Below are positions 8,104 through 16,520 of a stretch of DNA of 39,032 bases, piece by piece. The stretch covers positions 1-39,032 of the forward strand of contig JAEOTP010000040.1 of NCBI GenBank assembly GCA_016839765.1, read 5' to 3'. Numbering within the stretch: the first letter of the stretch is position 1; each line of letters starts with the position of its first letter. Both the position numbers and the translations under genes were made by a program. The notes beneath the pieces were generated by a model. It did not search any database. It saw only the letters and a program-made list of their open reading frames with translations, and was not told where the DNA came from. This DNA is from Promethearchaeota archaeon (lineage in GTDB: Archaea > Asgardarchaeota > Lokiarchaeia > Sigyniarchaeales > SOKP01).

Positions 8104-9150
8104 TTATTCGATAAATTGTTCTAATCTATCAATAATTTCGTCATAAATATCTATAGCTTTTAATATATTACGTTTTTTAAGAAAGTTAAGTGCATTATCA
8201 TTTAATTCTTCAAGTTCTTTCTTTTTAAGTTCCTTTATTTTTAAATAATTATTCCTTAATGAATCCCACTTATTTGTTATCTCTTTATCAATTACTTTAT
8301 CTGTTAAACTTTTATTTTCTTCTAAAATTCTTTCTGCTTGATTTAATTTGTTAATTGATATTAAACTCTCTATTTCATTTTCTAACACATCAATTTTGGC
8401 TTTTAGTAATTGTTCTTCTTGCCTTAAATTATAAAGCATATTTTCATCTTTTAATAGCAATTCTTGGGCTACTGATATTGAAAGCAAGTTATAATCGCGT
8501 TCGTATTTTTTTCGGAACTCCATTACTATTTTATGAGCTTCTTTATATTCTTCAGCTTTATTTAAATTATCAAATATTTGCATTTTAATTCTACATTCAT
8601 TTTCAATTTGATCTATTACCTCTTTAGCTTTCGCTCTAGACTTTGCCTCTTCAATAAAATTGAGGAGATTTATTTCGAGAGACTTATCATCAATTTCTTT
8701 TGCTAATTCTATAATTTTTTGAGCAAAAATAATTGACTTTTCATATTTTTCTGAAATGAAATTTTTATCTGCCTCATCTTTTAATCGATTTATTCCAGAT
8801 AATACTGGGAGTAATTTTGTTTCTAATTCATTAAGATACTCCCTATACTTCTCTTCTGAAATTTCAATAGCTTCAAAAAATGCTAAAGGTTCAGAACCAA
8901 ATTCTACGGTGAAATTACGTAGGATTTTTAAATTAGGATAATCTCTTAGAAATATTTCTCGAATCGAAGGAATATGACTTTTTAATGACTGAGGAGCTTT
9001 TTTACTAATCCAAATATACATGCGTCTTTGATTTAAAAGATAAAAAGTTAAAATATCAAATAATGTGAAACTTGTTAATATATCTTCTTGCGAAATCTCT
9101 TCTAAATTTCCAGAATACGTTAATTTAAAGACTTTAATATTGTCAATCAA
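8104..9150 (-). CDS. Gelsolin-like domain fused to helical repeats
   Basis: A 348-residue protein. Residues about 1-95 resemble a gelsolin repeat: IKVFKLTYSGNLEEI, then FDILTFYLLNQRRMYIWISKKAP (31-53), a helix (PSIREIFLRDYPNLK) and the closing strand VEFGSEPLAFFEAIE. The remaining 250 residues are helical, with TPR-like EADKNFISEKYEKSIIFAQK and long coiled coil. The start is TTG with a stop codon directly upstream in frame. Gelsolin domains in Asgard archaea bind and remodel actin filaments; this arrangement (one head plus a long helical stalk) would suit linking filaments to a partner, but that is inference. It lies just downstream of the four surface-protein genes on the same strand. Confidence 0.7.
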   Translation of the reverse strand: MIDNIKVFKLTYSGNLEEISQEDILTSFTLFDILTFYLLNQRRMYIWISKKAPQSLKSHIPSIREIFLRDYPNLKILRNFTVEFGSEPLAFFEAIEISEEKYREYLNELETKLLPVLSGINRLKDEADKNFISEKYEKSIIFAQKIIELAKEIDDKSLEINLLNFIEEAKSRAKAKEVIDQIENECRIKMQIFDNLNKAEEYKEAHKIVMEFRKKYERDYNLLSISVAQELLLKDENMLYNLRQEEQLLKAKIDVLENEIESLISINKLNQAERILEENKSLTDKVIDKEITNKWDSLRNNYLKIKELKKKELEELNDNALNFLKKRNILKAIDIYDEIIDRLEQFIE

Positions 9151-9286
9151 TTATAATAGCACTTGAATGGATATATTTTTTAAAATATTAGATTTAGTAT
9201 AAAATTAGTTAGGTTCCAATAAAATTATTTGTTCTTCTGAAAATATGTTAATAAAAATAAATTTAAAAATAATTATATTATTTTTT

Positions 9287-11014
9287 CTAAATATTGATTT
9301 TATCATTTGATGATTTTAGCGTTTCTTTGTCAATTTTTCCTAAAATTTTTTCTCTTAATACTTTACCATTAATTGGGGTACCTTTTAGAAATTTTGATGA
9401 TTTTTTCAATTCTGCCTGATATTTGGTATTAAACGCCTTTTCACGCTTAATAATTGGCTTATTGGGAGGCTCATCTTTGTTTAGAGAACTCCGATATTTA
9501 CGAATTTTTCTAACTGGAACAGGATATTTTAAATATAATTGATACGCGATAAGATAAGCACCTAAAATGACTGCACCAATACTTACTATTATAAATAACC
9601 CACTAAATAACCATGGCTCTGAGATTGGATCAGGAATAGTTTCTATATATGAAATTTCTAAAAAAACATCATCTAATGATAGGACAATATTTCTATCCAA
9701 GCGAAACTCATCTGCAAGGAAAACTTGAATAGAGAGATTCATTTTTTCATATGGATACATTATATCATATTCCATAAGGTCATACCCCTCGGGTTTTGCT
9801 TCTTGAAATGACGGTGAATATATATAATCAATTAACCAAATATACTCTTTATGTTCTCGATTGTTAATTAGAATCTTAATTTTAGAATTTTGTGATGCTG
9901 AAGTCCAATTTTGATCAATTTTATACTTGAATTTTAAATTTGCTTTAGTGATTTCAACGTTAGTACCGTTAATCTCTCTTAGTTCTTGATTCCAAGAAAC
10001 ATGGGTAGATTTATCCATTTTCTTTTCATATGTAAAAGTAAGATTACAGGATTTAATGAGTAATGAATACCATACGTCTAATTCATAATGCTCATAATTA
10101 TCTTCACTATCTATTTCTATCCCTAAAGTAACAGTAAAATTATAAGGATCATATTCAAAAACCTTATTAAGATTATAAATAAAGTCGTCTTCACTTATTG
10201 GTATCATAGAAGTATCGTTCAAAAAAGTCCTTGTAGTATAACTATAATCCCTACGTTCCGCAGTTCCATTGCCTAAATCATCTGTTCGATATGAAGCTAC
10301 TCTATAGGGCTTTTTATTTTCTAAATCCGAAATTTCTACATAAAAAAATGCATGATCATATAAAGATGCATAGGCATCACCACCGGAATCATCCCAAAAA
10401 ACACTATTAGAAGTTTCAACATCTTGATCTGCACTTCCAGCGACAATAGACGAAATTGAAGCAGTGGTAATTACATAATCTGACATATCAACTGTCATTG
10501 TAATGTTTCTTTTCCATAGGACTCCTGCTAGATTTGCAGTTTGATCTCCTGAATTCGGAAAAGGACCAGAACTATCTTCATCATATACATGTGACACATT
10601 ACATCCAAAATTACTATTAATTTCATGTGTCACAGGTAAAGGGCGAATAGAATGATTTACTTCAATCCAACCATCTTCTGGTTTAGGTACACCCGAGATA
10701 TCATCAAAAATACCATAATTCCCTAATACTTCAAAATTCACATGGCCTAGACTGGTAGATGTACTGGTGTCAGTCAAATCTCCCCCCTTATCCGAAAACC
10801 ATGTTGGCTCAATTGGATCTTCGAAAGTAGGATTAATTACCCATAGTAAATTCTCATATGGTATTACGCGTGAACTCTTAATATTAGGATAACTTTCAGT
10901 TCCATTTATGTATGAATTAAAATAAATCTGCGTAAAATGTAAATTCAAAATTAAAATAAATGAAACTAAAAGAAATATTAAAGCTATTCCGGATTTATTA
11001 AAAATTTTGCGCAT
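9287..11014 (-). CDS. Surface protein paralogue A: signal anchor, ectodomain, C-terminal TM and basic tail
   Basis: A 575-residue predicted membrane protein. A hydrophobic N-terminal segment (about 8-28) acts as signal or anchor; residues 30-465 are beta-rich, with many N-x-S/T sequons and the conserved Cys residues FGCNVSH and KSCNLTF, suggesting an extracellular disulfide. A membrane helix (about 466-492) precedes an 80-residue basic cytosolic tail with VRKIRKYR and REKAF. The start at 11014 follows GGAGGG by 10 bases and lies one base after the stop of the upstream paralogue, so translation is probably coupled; an ATG at 11032 is possible but would overlap. It is the last of four tandem paralogues. 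No enzyme motif is seen; adhesion, receptor or envelope roles are all open. Confidence 0.8.
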   Translation of the reverse strand: MRKIFNKSGIALIFLLVSFILILNLHFTQIYFNSYINGTESYPNIKSSRVIPYENLLWVINPTFEDPIEPTWFSDKGGDLTDTSTSTSLGHVNFEVLGNYGIFDDISGVPKPEDGWIEVNHSIRPLPVTHEINSNFGCNVSHVYDEDSSGPFPNSGDQTANLAGVLWKRNITMTVDMSDYVITTASISSIVAGSADQDVETSNSVFWDDSGGDAYASLYDHAFFYVEISDLENKKPYRVASYRTDDLGNGTAERRDYSYTTRTFLNDTSMIPISEDDFIYNLNKVFEYDPYNFTVTLGIEIDSEDNYEHYELDVWYSLLIKSCNLTFTYEKKMDKSTHVSWNQELREINGTNVEITKANLKFKYKIDQNWTSASQNSKIKILINNREHKEYIWLIDYIYSPSFQEAKPEGYDLMEYDIMYPYEKMNLSIQVFLADEFRLDRNIVLSLDDVFLEISYIETIPDPISEPWLFSGLFIIVSIGAVILGAYLIAYQLYLKYPVPVRKIRKYRSSLNKDEPPNKPIIKREKAFNTKYQAELKKSSKFLKGTPINGKVLREKILGKIDKETLKSSNDKINI

Positions 11015-11837
11015 TTTAATTGATCCCTCCATTTTTTTTCATTTGCTCTGTTGATTGATCAATTGACTTTTCTAGTAATGTTTCTTTTTTTATTTCTGCA
11101 AAGTTTTTGCCAATTTTATCATATTTTTCAGATTTTAAAATAGGTCTACTTTTCAAAATTTTCTTAGCTTTCTTTAATTCTTTTTGATAAGTTTCATCAA
11201 ACGCTTTTTCACGTTCTCGAATTGTTTTATGAGGTGCGTCCTCATTATTTAATGAACGCCGATACTTGCGAACTTTTCTTACTGGTTTCGGATATTTTAA
11301 AACTTTTTGGTATGCAATAAGATAGCCTCCCAAACTAGCAGCAATTATACTTCCTATAATTAGGAGTAGAAGAAATATTCCAGGTTCCGAGAATATATCA
11401 GGTTCATTCTCAATATATGATATTATAAGGTAAACATCCGTAATCGAAATTACAATTTTTTGGTCTAATCCAAAGTCTTCAGCCAAAAAAACCTGAATAG
11501 ATAGATTCATTTTTTCATATGGATACATAATATCATATTCCATAAGGTCATATCCATCGGGTTTTGCTTCTTGAAATGATGGGGAATAAATATAATCAAT
11601 TAGCTGAATATACTCTTTATGTTCTCGATTGTTAATTAGAATTTTAATTTTGGAATTTTCTGATGCTGAAGTCCAATTTTGATCAATTTTATATTTAACT
11701 TTTAAATTTGCTTTAGTGATTTCAACGTTAGTACCGTTAATCTCTCTTAATTCTTGATTCCAAGAAACATAGGTAGAGCTATCCATCTTCTTTTCATATG
11801 TAAAAGTAAGATTACAAGATTTAATCAATAATGAATA
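9727..11837. repeat. Near-identical 343-bp patch shared by paralogues A and B
   Basis: Positions 9727-10069 and 11495-11837 align without gaps at a constant offset of 1768 bases. By eye I count about 24 differences in 343, near 93% identity. The flanking parts of the two genes are much more diverged. The patch covers the second half of the ectodomain, from the KSCNLTF cysteine to the segment before the membrane helix. Confidence 0.8.
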
Positions 11838-12722
11838 AAAGATATCTAAATCAAAGAAATTGTAATTGTCTTCAGTGTAAATATCAATTCCTAATATAAT
11901 TGTAAAGTTATAAGGATCGTATTCAAAAACCTGATTCAAATAAAATATCAAATCTTCCTCATCATCATGAGTTATATAAGTGTCATTCAAATAGTCTATT
12001 GAACCTGGCCCATCTTTTCCTAAGTCTTCTGTTTTATATGATGCGATTCTACGTGGTGGTTCTTTATTTTCTAAATCTGAAATTTCAAAATAAAATATGG
12101 CATGATCATAAAAAGTAGCGAATCCAGAAAAGGAATCCGTTGGAGTTTCAAGGTTTCTATTAGCGCTTCCATTTATTATTGCGCTTAATGAAGCGGATGT
12201 TATGATATATTCTGTCATATCAACTGGCATAGTTATATTTCTTTTCCAATGTACACTGGGTCTGTTTCTTGATTGGTCAACACTCTCATCATAAGTATGG
12301 TTCGCCATACATCCTGTTCTATTATTGATTTCATAGTAATCTGGGAGTATAAAGTAAGAATTTTTCAATGCTTCCCAACTATCTTCTGGTTTCGGTATAC
12401 CTGAAACTTGGTTAAAAATTCTAGCTTCGCCTAAAAATTCAAAATTTGCCTGACCAGAGCTAGTAGTGGCATTGACATCTGCCAAATCTCCTTTTATCTC
12501 TGAAAACCAAGTAGGTTGGATAGGATCCTCAAAATTTGGATTTTCATTCCATAATAAATTTGAATGTGGAACAATACCAGAAAGATTTAGATTTTTTTGA
12601 ATTTGATTTTCTTTAGGATTTTGATTTAAATTATTATATTGAATAAATAATACTAAACAGAGAAATAACAAACTTATGCCAATAAGGCTTTTTTTTTTTT
12701 TTAACATCATTTTTGAATTCAT
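11016..12722 (-). CDS. Surface protein paralogue B
   Basis: A 568-residue protein with the same plan as its neighbour: N-terminal hydrophobic segment after a KKKK stretch (about 12-27), ectodomain with about ten N-x-S/T sequons and the conserved Cys pair (TGCMANH, KSCNLTF), a membrane helix around 455-480 (GIFLLLLIIGSIIAASLGGY), and a tail of about 95 residues with VRKVRKYRRSL and REKAF. The segment just after the N-terminus (NENPNFEDPIQPTWFS) has the look of a carbohydrate-binding-module style start, but this is only a resemblance. Its 3' half shares a nearly identical DNA patch with paralogue A. A GGTGAT lies about 17 bases upstream of the ATG; the 193 bases upstream may carry its own promoter. 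Confidence 0.8.
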   Translation of the reverse strand: MNSKMMLKKKKSLIGISLLFLCLVLFIQYNNLNQNPKENQIQKNLNLSGIVPHSNLLWNENPNFEDPIQPTWFSEIKGDLADVNATTSSGQANFEFLGEARIFNQVSGIPKPEDSWEALKNSYFILPDYYEINNRTGCMANHTYDESVDQSRNRPSVHWKRNITMPVDMTEYIITSASLSAIINGSANRNLETPTDSFSGFATFYDHAIFYFEISDLENKEPPRRIASYKTEDLGKDGPGSIDYLNDTYITHDDEEDLIFYLNQVFEYDPYNFTIILGIDIYTEDNYNFFDLDIFYSLLIKSCNLTFTYEKKMDSSTYVSWNQELREINGTNVEITKANLKVKYKIDQNWTSASENSKIKILINNREHKEYIQLIDYIYSPSFQEAKPDGYDLMEYDIMYPYEKMNLSIQVFLAEDFGLDQKIVISITDVYLIISYIENEPDIFSEPGIFLLLLIIGSIIAASLGGYLIAYQKVLKYPKPVRKVRKYRRSLNNEDAPHKTIREREKAFDETYQKELKKAKKILKSRPILKSEKYDKIGKNFAEIKKETLLEKSIDQSTEQMKKNGGIN

Positions 12723-12915
12723 AATAGAACTATATCACCATGTAGGTTTTTTTCGCTATTCTTATCTAAATAAAAAACCATTAACCATTATTATGGTAAC
12801 TATGTTGATCTTAATAATTTATAGTTTTAGTTATATACTTTACTCAATATAATGTAAAAAAATCAGATTTAAAAAGGAATATAAAGAATTTTTATTTTTT
12901 TATTGGTTTTTTAGC
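12723..12915. promoter_or_regulatory. Intergenic gap inside the surface-protein array
   Basis: This 193-bp gap is the only real break in the four-gene array, whose other junctions overlap or abut. It carries the repeated ACCATTA-ACCATTA followed by TTATGGT (12777-12797), giving a small imperfect palindrome (ACCAT 12784-12788, ATGGT 12793-12797) about 65 bases upstream of the paralogue B start. A second promoter for genes B and A is plausible, so the array may be two transcription units. Confidence 0.35.
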
Positions 12916-14553
12916 TTATTTTTTAAAAAGTTTATCTTTCTCAATTTTTCCATTAAGAGGAGGTCCTTTCAAAAATTTTGAGGTTCTACTTACTTCTTTA
13001 TGAAAACTACCTTTAAAAGCAGCTTCACGAGAAATAATCTTGACATCAGGGCCCTTCTCACTTGGTAAGGCTTTTCTATGTTTGCGTAGCTTACGAATAG
13101 GTACTGGAAATCTCCAAACTTTAATATATGCGATTAATAATCCCGATATCACAACGGCAGCTATAGCAGCGATAATGAATAATCCAGCATAGAACCAAGG
13201 TTGTTCTTCAGTTTCAGGTGTAAATACGGTATATGTGATTTGAAGTGAAACTTCTGTGATTGATAAAGTTAGATTTTGTATCAAAGGAAATTCATCTGCA
13301 AGGAATAATTTAATTGATAGAGTTATATTCACATCTTTTAATAACAAGTATGTCATATCAAATCCGCCCGTTTTAGCTTCTGTGAAGCTTAAACCCGCAG
13401 TGCTTAACTTTACAGACTCTAGAAGGGTATTATTATTAATAAAAATCTGTAGTTCTGAATTAGGAGATAATGATGTTGGCCAATTTTGATTAATCTTATA
13501 TTTAAATTTTAAGTTACCTCCAGTTATTTGCACATTATCCCCTGAAATAGTATTTCCTTTTTGATACCAGGATATTGTAGTGAACTGATCAATCTTTTTT
13601 TGGTAAGTGAAATTTAATTTGCACGATTTTATTAATAGATCATCCCATCTATCACGGTCACTCCACCAGTTATCTTCACACCATATTCTTACCCCCAAAG
13701 TAATAGTGAAATTATGATTATCACTAGATAAAACAGAAGTGAGGTAGAAAATCAAATCTTCTTGGGAAACATTTGCCATAAGAGTATCATACATATAATC
13801 ATAACTACCAGCAGAATCTTTTCCCAAATCTACGGTTTGATTGTAAGCGACTTCATAAACTTTTTCTTTTGTTAAATCTGATAATAATACATAAAATCTG
13901 ACATAATCGCCTATAAAAAATTGGGCATTATCACCTTGATTTGGCCCTGTTTGATCACCAGGAGTCTCTACGCCCCACCCTTGAGGAGAGCTAGAAATAG
14001 CACCCGGATATGCTGTAACAGTAGCATTCACTACTGCCGTAATAGAAGCTGAGGTTATAATGTAATCGGACATATCAACAGGGATTGTGATATTTCTATC
14101 CCAGTGCACACTTGGAGATTGATAGGCATCTTCATACCAATCATGTGAAACCCAACACCCTTCTGTTGTGATGTCAGAACTATCAGGATATGTTGGGAAT
14201 TCAGGATTATGGACTTTTGTCCATTCTGATAAAATTGGAGTTCCTGAAATTTCAGAAAATGTTCTTTGTTCGCCATAAATCTTATAGTTTGCTTGTCCTT
14301 CGGTAAATGTAGCATTAACATCTGAAGTATCACCGGATATTATAGAATTCCATGGATCTATTGTTCCAGAAAAATTATTATTATCTAACCATTCTTTTGT
14401 GAATTCGTCAATTGCAGATGTATTAATTTTTTGACTTATATCATTTCTAATTAGAGAATTTTGGTTTATGAAATAAAATGATAAAAAGAGTAAGCCAAGT
14501 ATTGTTAGGTAAATATATTTCTTTTTGATTCTAATTGTCTTATTCTTATTCAA
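12916..14553 (-). CDS. Surface protein paralogue C
   Basis: A 545-residue protein: N-terminal hydrophobic segment (about 14-29), long beta-rich ectodomain with sequons, three cysteines in TEGCWVSH, RIWCEDNWW and KSCKLNF, a membrane helix near 453-477 (YAGLFIIAAIAAVVISGLLIAY), then a tail of about 68 residues with IRKLRKHRKAL and REAAF. The third Cys is shared with paralogue D but not with A or B, so C and D form a subgroup. The start is TTG; its first T-T-G-A overlaps the TGA stop of paralogue D, and GGGGGTG (14564-14570) lies 10 bases upstream, which supports translational coupling and this rare start codon. Function unknown. Confidence 0.8.
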   Translation of the reverse strand: MNKNKTIRIKKKYIYLTILGLLFLSFYFINQNSLIRNDISQKINTSAIDEFTKEWLDNNNFSGTIDPWNSIISGDTSDVNATFTEGQANYKIYGEQRTFSEISGTPILSEWTKVHNPEFPTYPDSSDITTEGCWVSHDWYEDAYQSPSVHWDRNITIPVDMSDYIITSASITAVVNATVTAYPGAISSSPQGWGVETPGDQTGPNQGDNAQFFIGDYVRFYVLLSDLTKEKVYEVAYNQTVDLGKDSAGSYDYMYDTLMANVSQEDLIFYLTSVLSSDNHNFTITLGVRIWCEDNWWSDRDRWDDLLIKSCKLNFTYQKKIDQFTTISWYQKGNTISGDNVQITGGNLKFKYKINQNWPTSLSPNSELQIFINNNTLLESVKLSTAGLSFTEAKTGGFDMTYLLLKDVNITLSIKLFLADEFPLIQNLTLSITEVSLQITYTVFTPETEEQPWFYAGLFIIAAIAAVVISGLLIAYIKVWRFPVPIRKLRKHRKALPSEKGPDVKIISREAAFKGSFHKEVSRTSKFLKGPPLNGKIEKDKLFKK

Positions 14554-16217
14554 TTTTGCTCAGCACCCCCTGAAGTTTTTTCAATTGTTGTATTTCCCAA
14601 TTTATCGCTAATTTTAATAGATTTCTCTGTTGTACTTAATTTTAACAGCTTTGAAGTTGTACTTGTTTCTTTTTTAAAAACTTTATTGAAAGCGCTGTCT
14701 CTACTTGTAATACTTTTTGCCGGAGCAGACTCATTATTTAAGGTTTTTCTATATTTTCTAACTTTTCTTATAGGTATAGGATATTTCAAAATTCTTTGGT
14801 ACAAAATAAAGTAACCCCCTATTAAAGTTGCTGCGATAGCTGCAATTATCATCAACCAAAGAAAATATCCTGGTTCACCAGTTATATCTCCTAAGATTAT
14901 AAGATAGTATATCCATAATTCAGCATCATCAATAGATATAGTTAATGTCTGATTTAATAGGAATTCATCTGCTAAAAATATCTGTATTGAAAGTAATATA
15001 TCAACATCTTTTAACACTAAACTTGTAAGATTAAAGCCATCCACTTTAGCTTCTTGAAATTCAGTAATTGCTGACTTTAATTTGATTGTTTCTGGATGAG
15101 TATTATTATTTAATAAAATTCGAATTTCAGAATTCGGAGATAATAATTCTGGCCACGACTGATCTATTTTATATTTGAATGTCAAGAACGAGTTCGTTAT
15201 AATTTTATTTTCTCCACTTATGTCCTCACCTTCCTGATTCCAAGAAATTTTAGTGAATTGATCTATTTTCTTTTTGTAATCAAATGTCAAATCACATGCC
15301 TTGATTCTAAGAGAATCCCATTTGTCGTTGTCATAATTCCAATTATCAACACATTTAATTCTAATTCCTAGAGTAACTTTAAAGTGGAAGTTATCTCGGT
15401 CAAAAAGGGAAGTTAAATAGAAGATTAAAGCTTCTTCTAAAACTCTATTCATAAAACTATCTGCTATATAACTAATTTCTGGAAATTCATCTTGTCCTAG
15501 ATATGCAGTTTGGTACCAAGCTATTTCATATATCTCATTGCCTAGTAAATCTGATATTAATACGTAAAATCTTGCACTGTCATAATCTCCTGTTTGTGGA
15601 TATGTATCATTAATAGCATCTATTCCATAATTACTATTCTGTACTCCAGCACCCCCAGGCTTAGTGGTAACTGATGCATTAAAGACTGCTGAAACGGAAG
15701 CAGAAGTAATTACATAATCCGACATATCTACTGGCATAGTAATTATTTGCTCCCAATGAACACTCGTAGTTTGATTGGTATCATCAGGATCTTGCCATAA
15801 ATGGGAGGCTTTACATCCATGTTCATCTATTGTAACATTATCTGGTAAGACAGGAAAGAGTGGGTTAAGATTTTGTACCCAATCTTGAGAAGTGGGAGTT
15901 CCAGAAACTTCCGAAAAGGCTCTTTCATCTCCTAATATTTCAAAATTCGCTTGATTTGGTGTGTATGAAGTATTTACATCTGTTAAATCTCCTTCTTTTT
16001 GTGGAAACCAAGGCTGATAAGTACCAGAAAAACCTGGATTATCAACCCATAATCCTCCAGTAGGTATAGCAGTAGAACTTTTTAATTTTCTATCAATTTC
16101 ACTATATTGCAAATTTTGGTTTTGATTGAATTGGATTATTAATGCATTTAAAAGGATTAATGCGGTAATACAAAACAGATAAAGAATGATTTTTTTTTTC
16201 CTAAAAAATTTGATCAT
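14550..16217 (-). CDS. Surface protein paralogue D
   Basis: A 555-residue protein and the first gene of the array. It has an N-terminal hydrophobic segment after FFRKKK (about 10-26), an ectodomain with sequons and cysteines in HGCKASH, RIKCVDNW and KACDLTF, a membrane helix (GYFLWLMIIAAIAATLIGGYFI) and a basic tail of about 90 residues with IRKVRKYRKTL followed by SRDSAF. The ATG at 16217 is preceded by AAAGGTGA at the proper spacing; a GTG at 16226 falls inside that ribosome-binding sequence and is therefore rejected as the start. It is transcribed divergently from the winged-helix gene at 16521. No catalytic motif is seen. Confidence 0.8.
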   Translation of the reverse strand: MIKFFRKKKIILYLFCITALILLNALIIQFNQNQNLQYSEIDRKLKSSTAIPTGGLWVDNPGFSGTYQPWFPQKEGDLTDVNTSYTPNQANFEILGDERAFSEVSGTPTSQDWVQNLNPLFPVLPDNVTIDEHGCKASHLWQDPDDTNQTTSVHWEQIITMPVDMSDYVITSASVSAVFNASVTTKPGGAGVQNSNYGIDAINDTYPQTGDYDSARFYVLISDLLGNEIYEIAWYQTAYLGQDEFPEISYIADSFMNRVLEEALIFYLTSLFDRDNFHFKVTLGIRIKCVDNWNYDNDKWDSLRIKACDLTFDYKKKIDQFTKISWNQEGEDISGENKIITNSFLTFKYKIDQSWPELLSPNSEIRILLNNNTHPETIKLKSAITEFQEAKVDGFNLTSLVLKDVDILLSIQIFLADEFLLNQTLTISIDDAELWIYYLIILGDITGEPGYFLWLMIIAAIAATLIGGYFILYQRILKYPIPIRKVRKYRKTLNNESAPAKSITSRDSAFNKVFKKETSTTSKLLKLSTTEKSIKISDKLGNTTIEKTSGGAEQN

Positions 16218-16520
16218 GAAATTCACCTTTAAATACTTAATATTTTAATTATAAACCAACATATAGTTTAAATATTTTTAAATAAGCTAATAAAGTAAAT
16301 TTTATATTTAATTTAATTGTCAAAATATTTTACTTAATTATAGAATATAACATATCCATTTTCAATTATAAATTATTTGCAATCTTCGCAGTAATTCTTG
16401 ATAAAATAATGAATTTTAAATACTCTACTAGGTTAAATTTAATTTAATATATTACTTAAGAAATAATTATAAGAAAACAAAATTTAAAAAAATTAAAAAA
16501 TCTAAGAGCGCGACATCGAC
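16218..16520. promoter_or_regulatory. Divergent promoter region between surface array and winged-helix genes
   Basis: These 303 bases are strongly A/T-rich and without a credible gene. A minus-strand TATA-like TTTATAAT (16248-16255) faces paralogue D, and a plus-strand TTATAAG near 16467-16473 lies about 50 bases before the ATG at 16521. The only GC-richer patch is GAGCGCGACATCGAC just before that ATG. The shared region could let the winged-helix products control both directions, but no clear operator is visible. Confidence 0.4.

Noticed and set aside
9727-11837. The 343-bp duplicated block as an insertion sequence or mobile repeat
   Set aside because: It lies in frame within homologous positions of two paralogous genes and has no terminal inverted repeats or transposase, so gene conversion fits better.
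13256-13489. Plus-strand frame opposite surface protein C
   Set aside because: No ribosome-binding sequence and no motif; the minus-strand frame is conserved among the four paralogues.
16226-16226. GTG start for surface protein D
   Set aside because: This GTG is part of the AAAGGTGA ribosome-binding sequence of the ATG at 16217.
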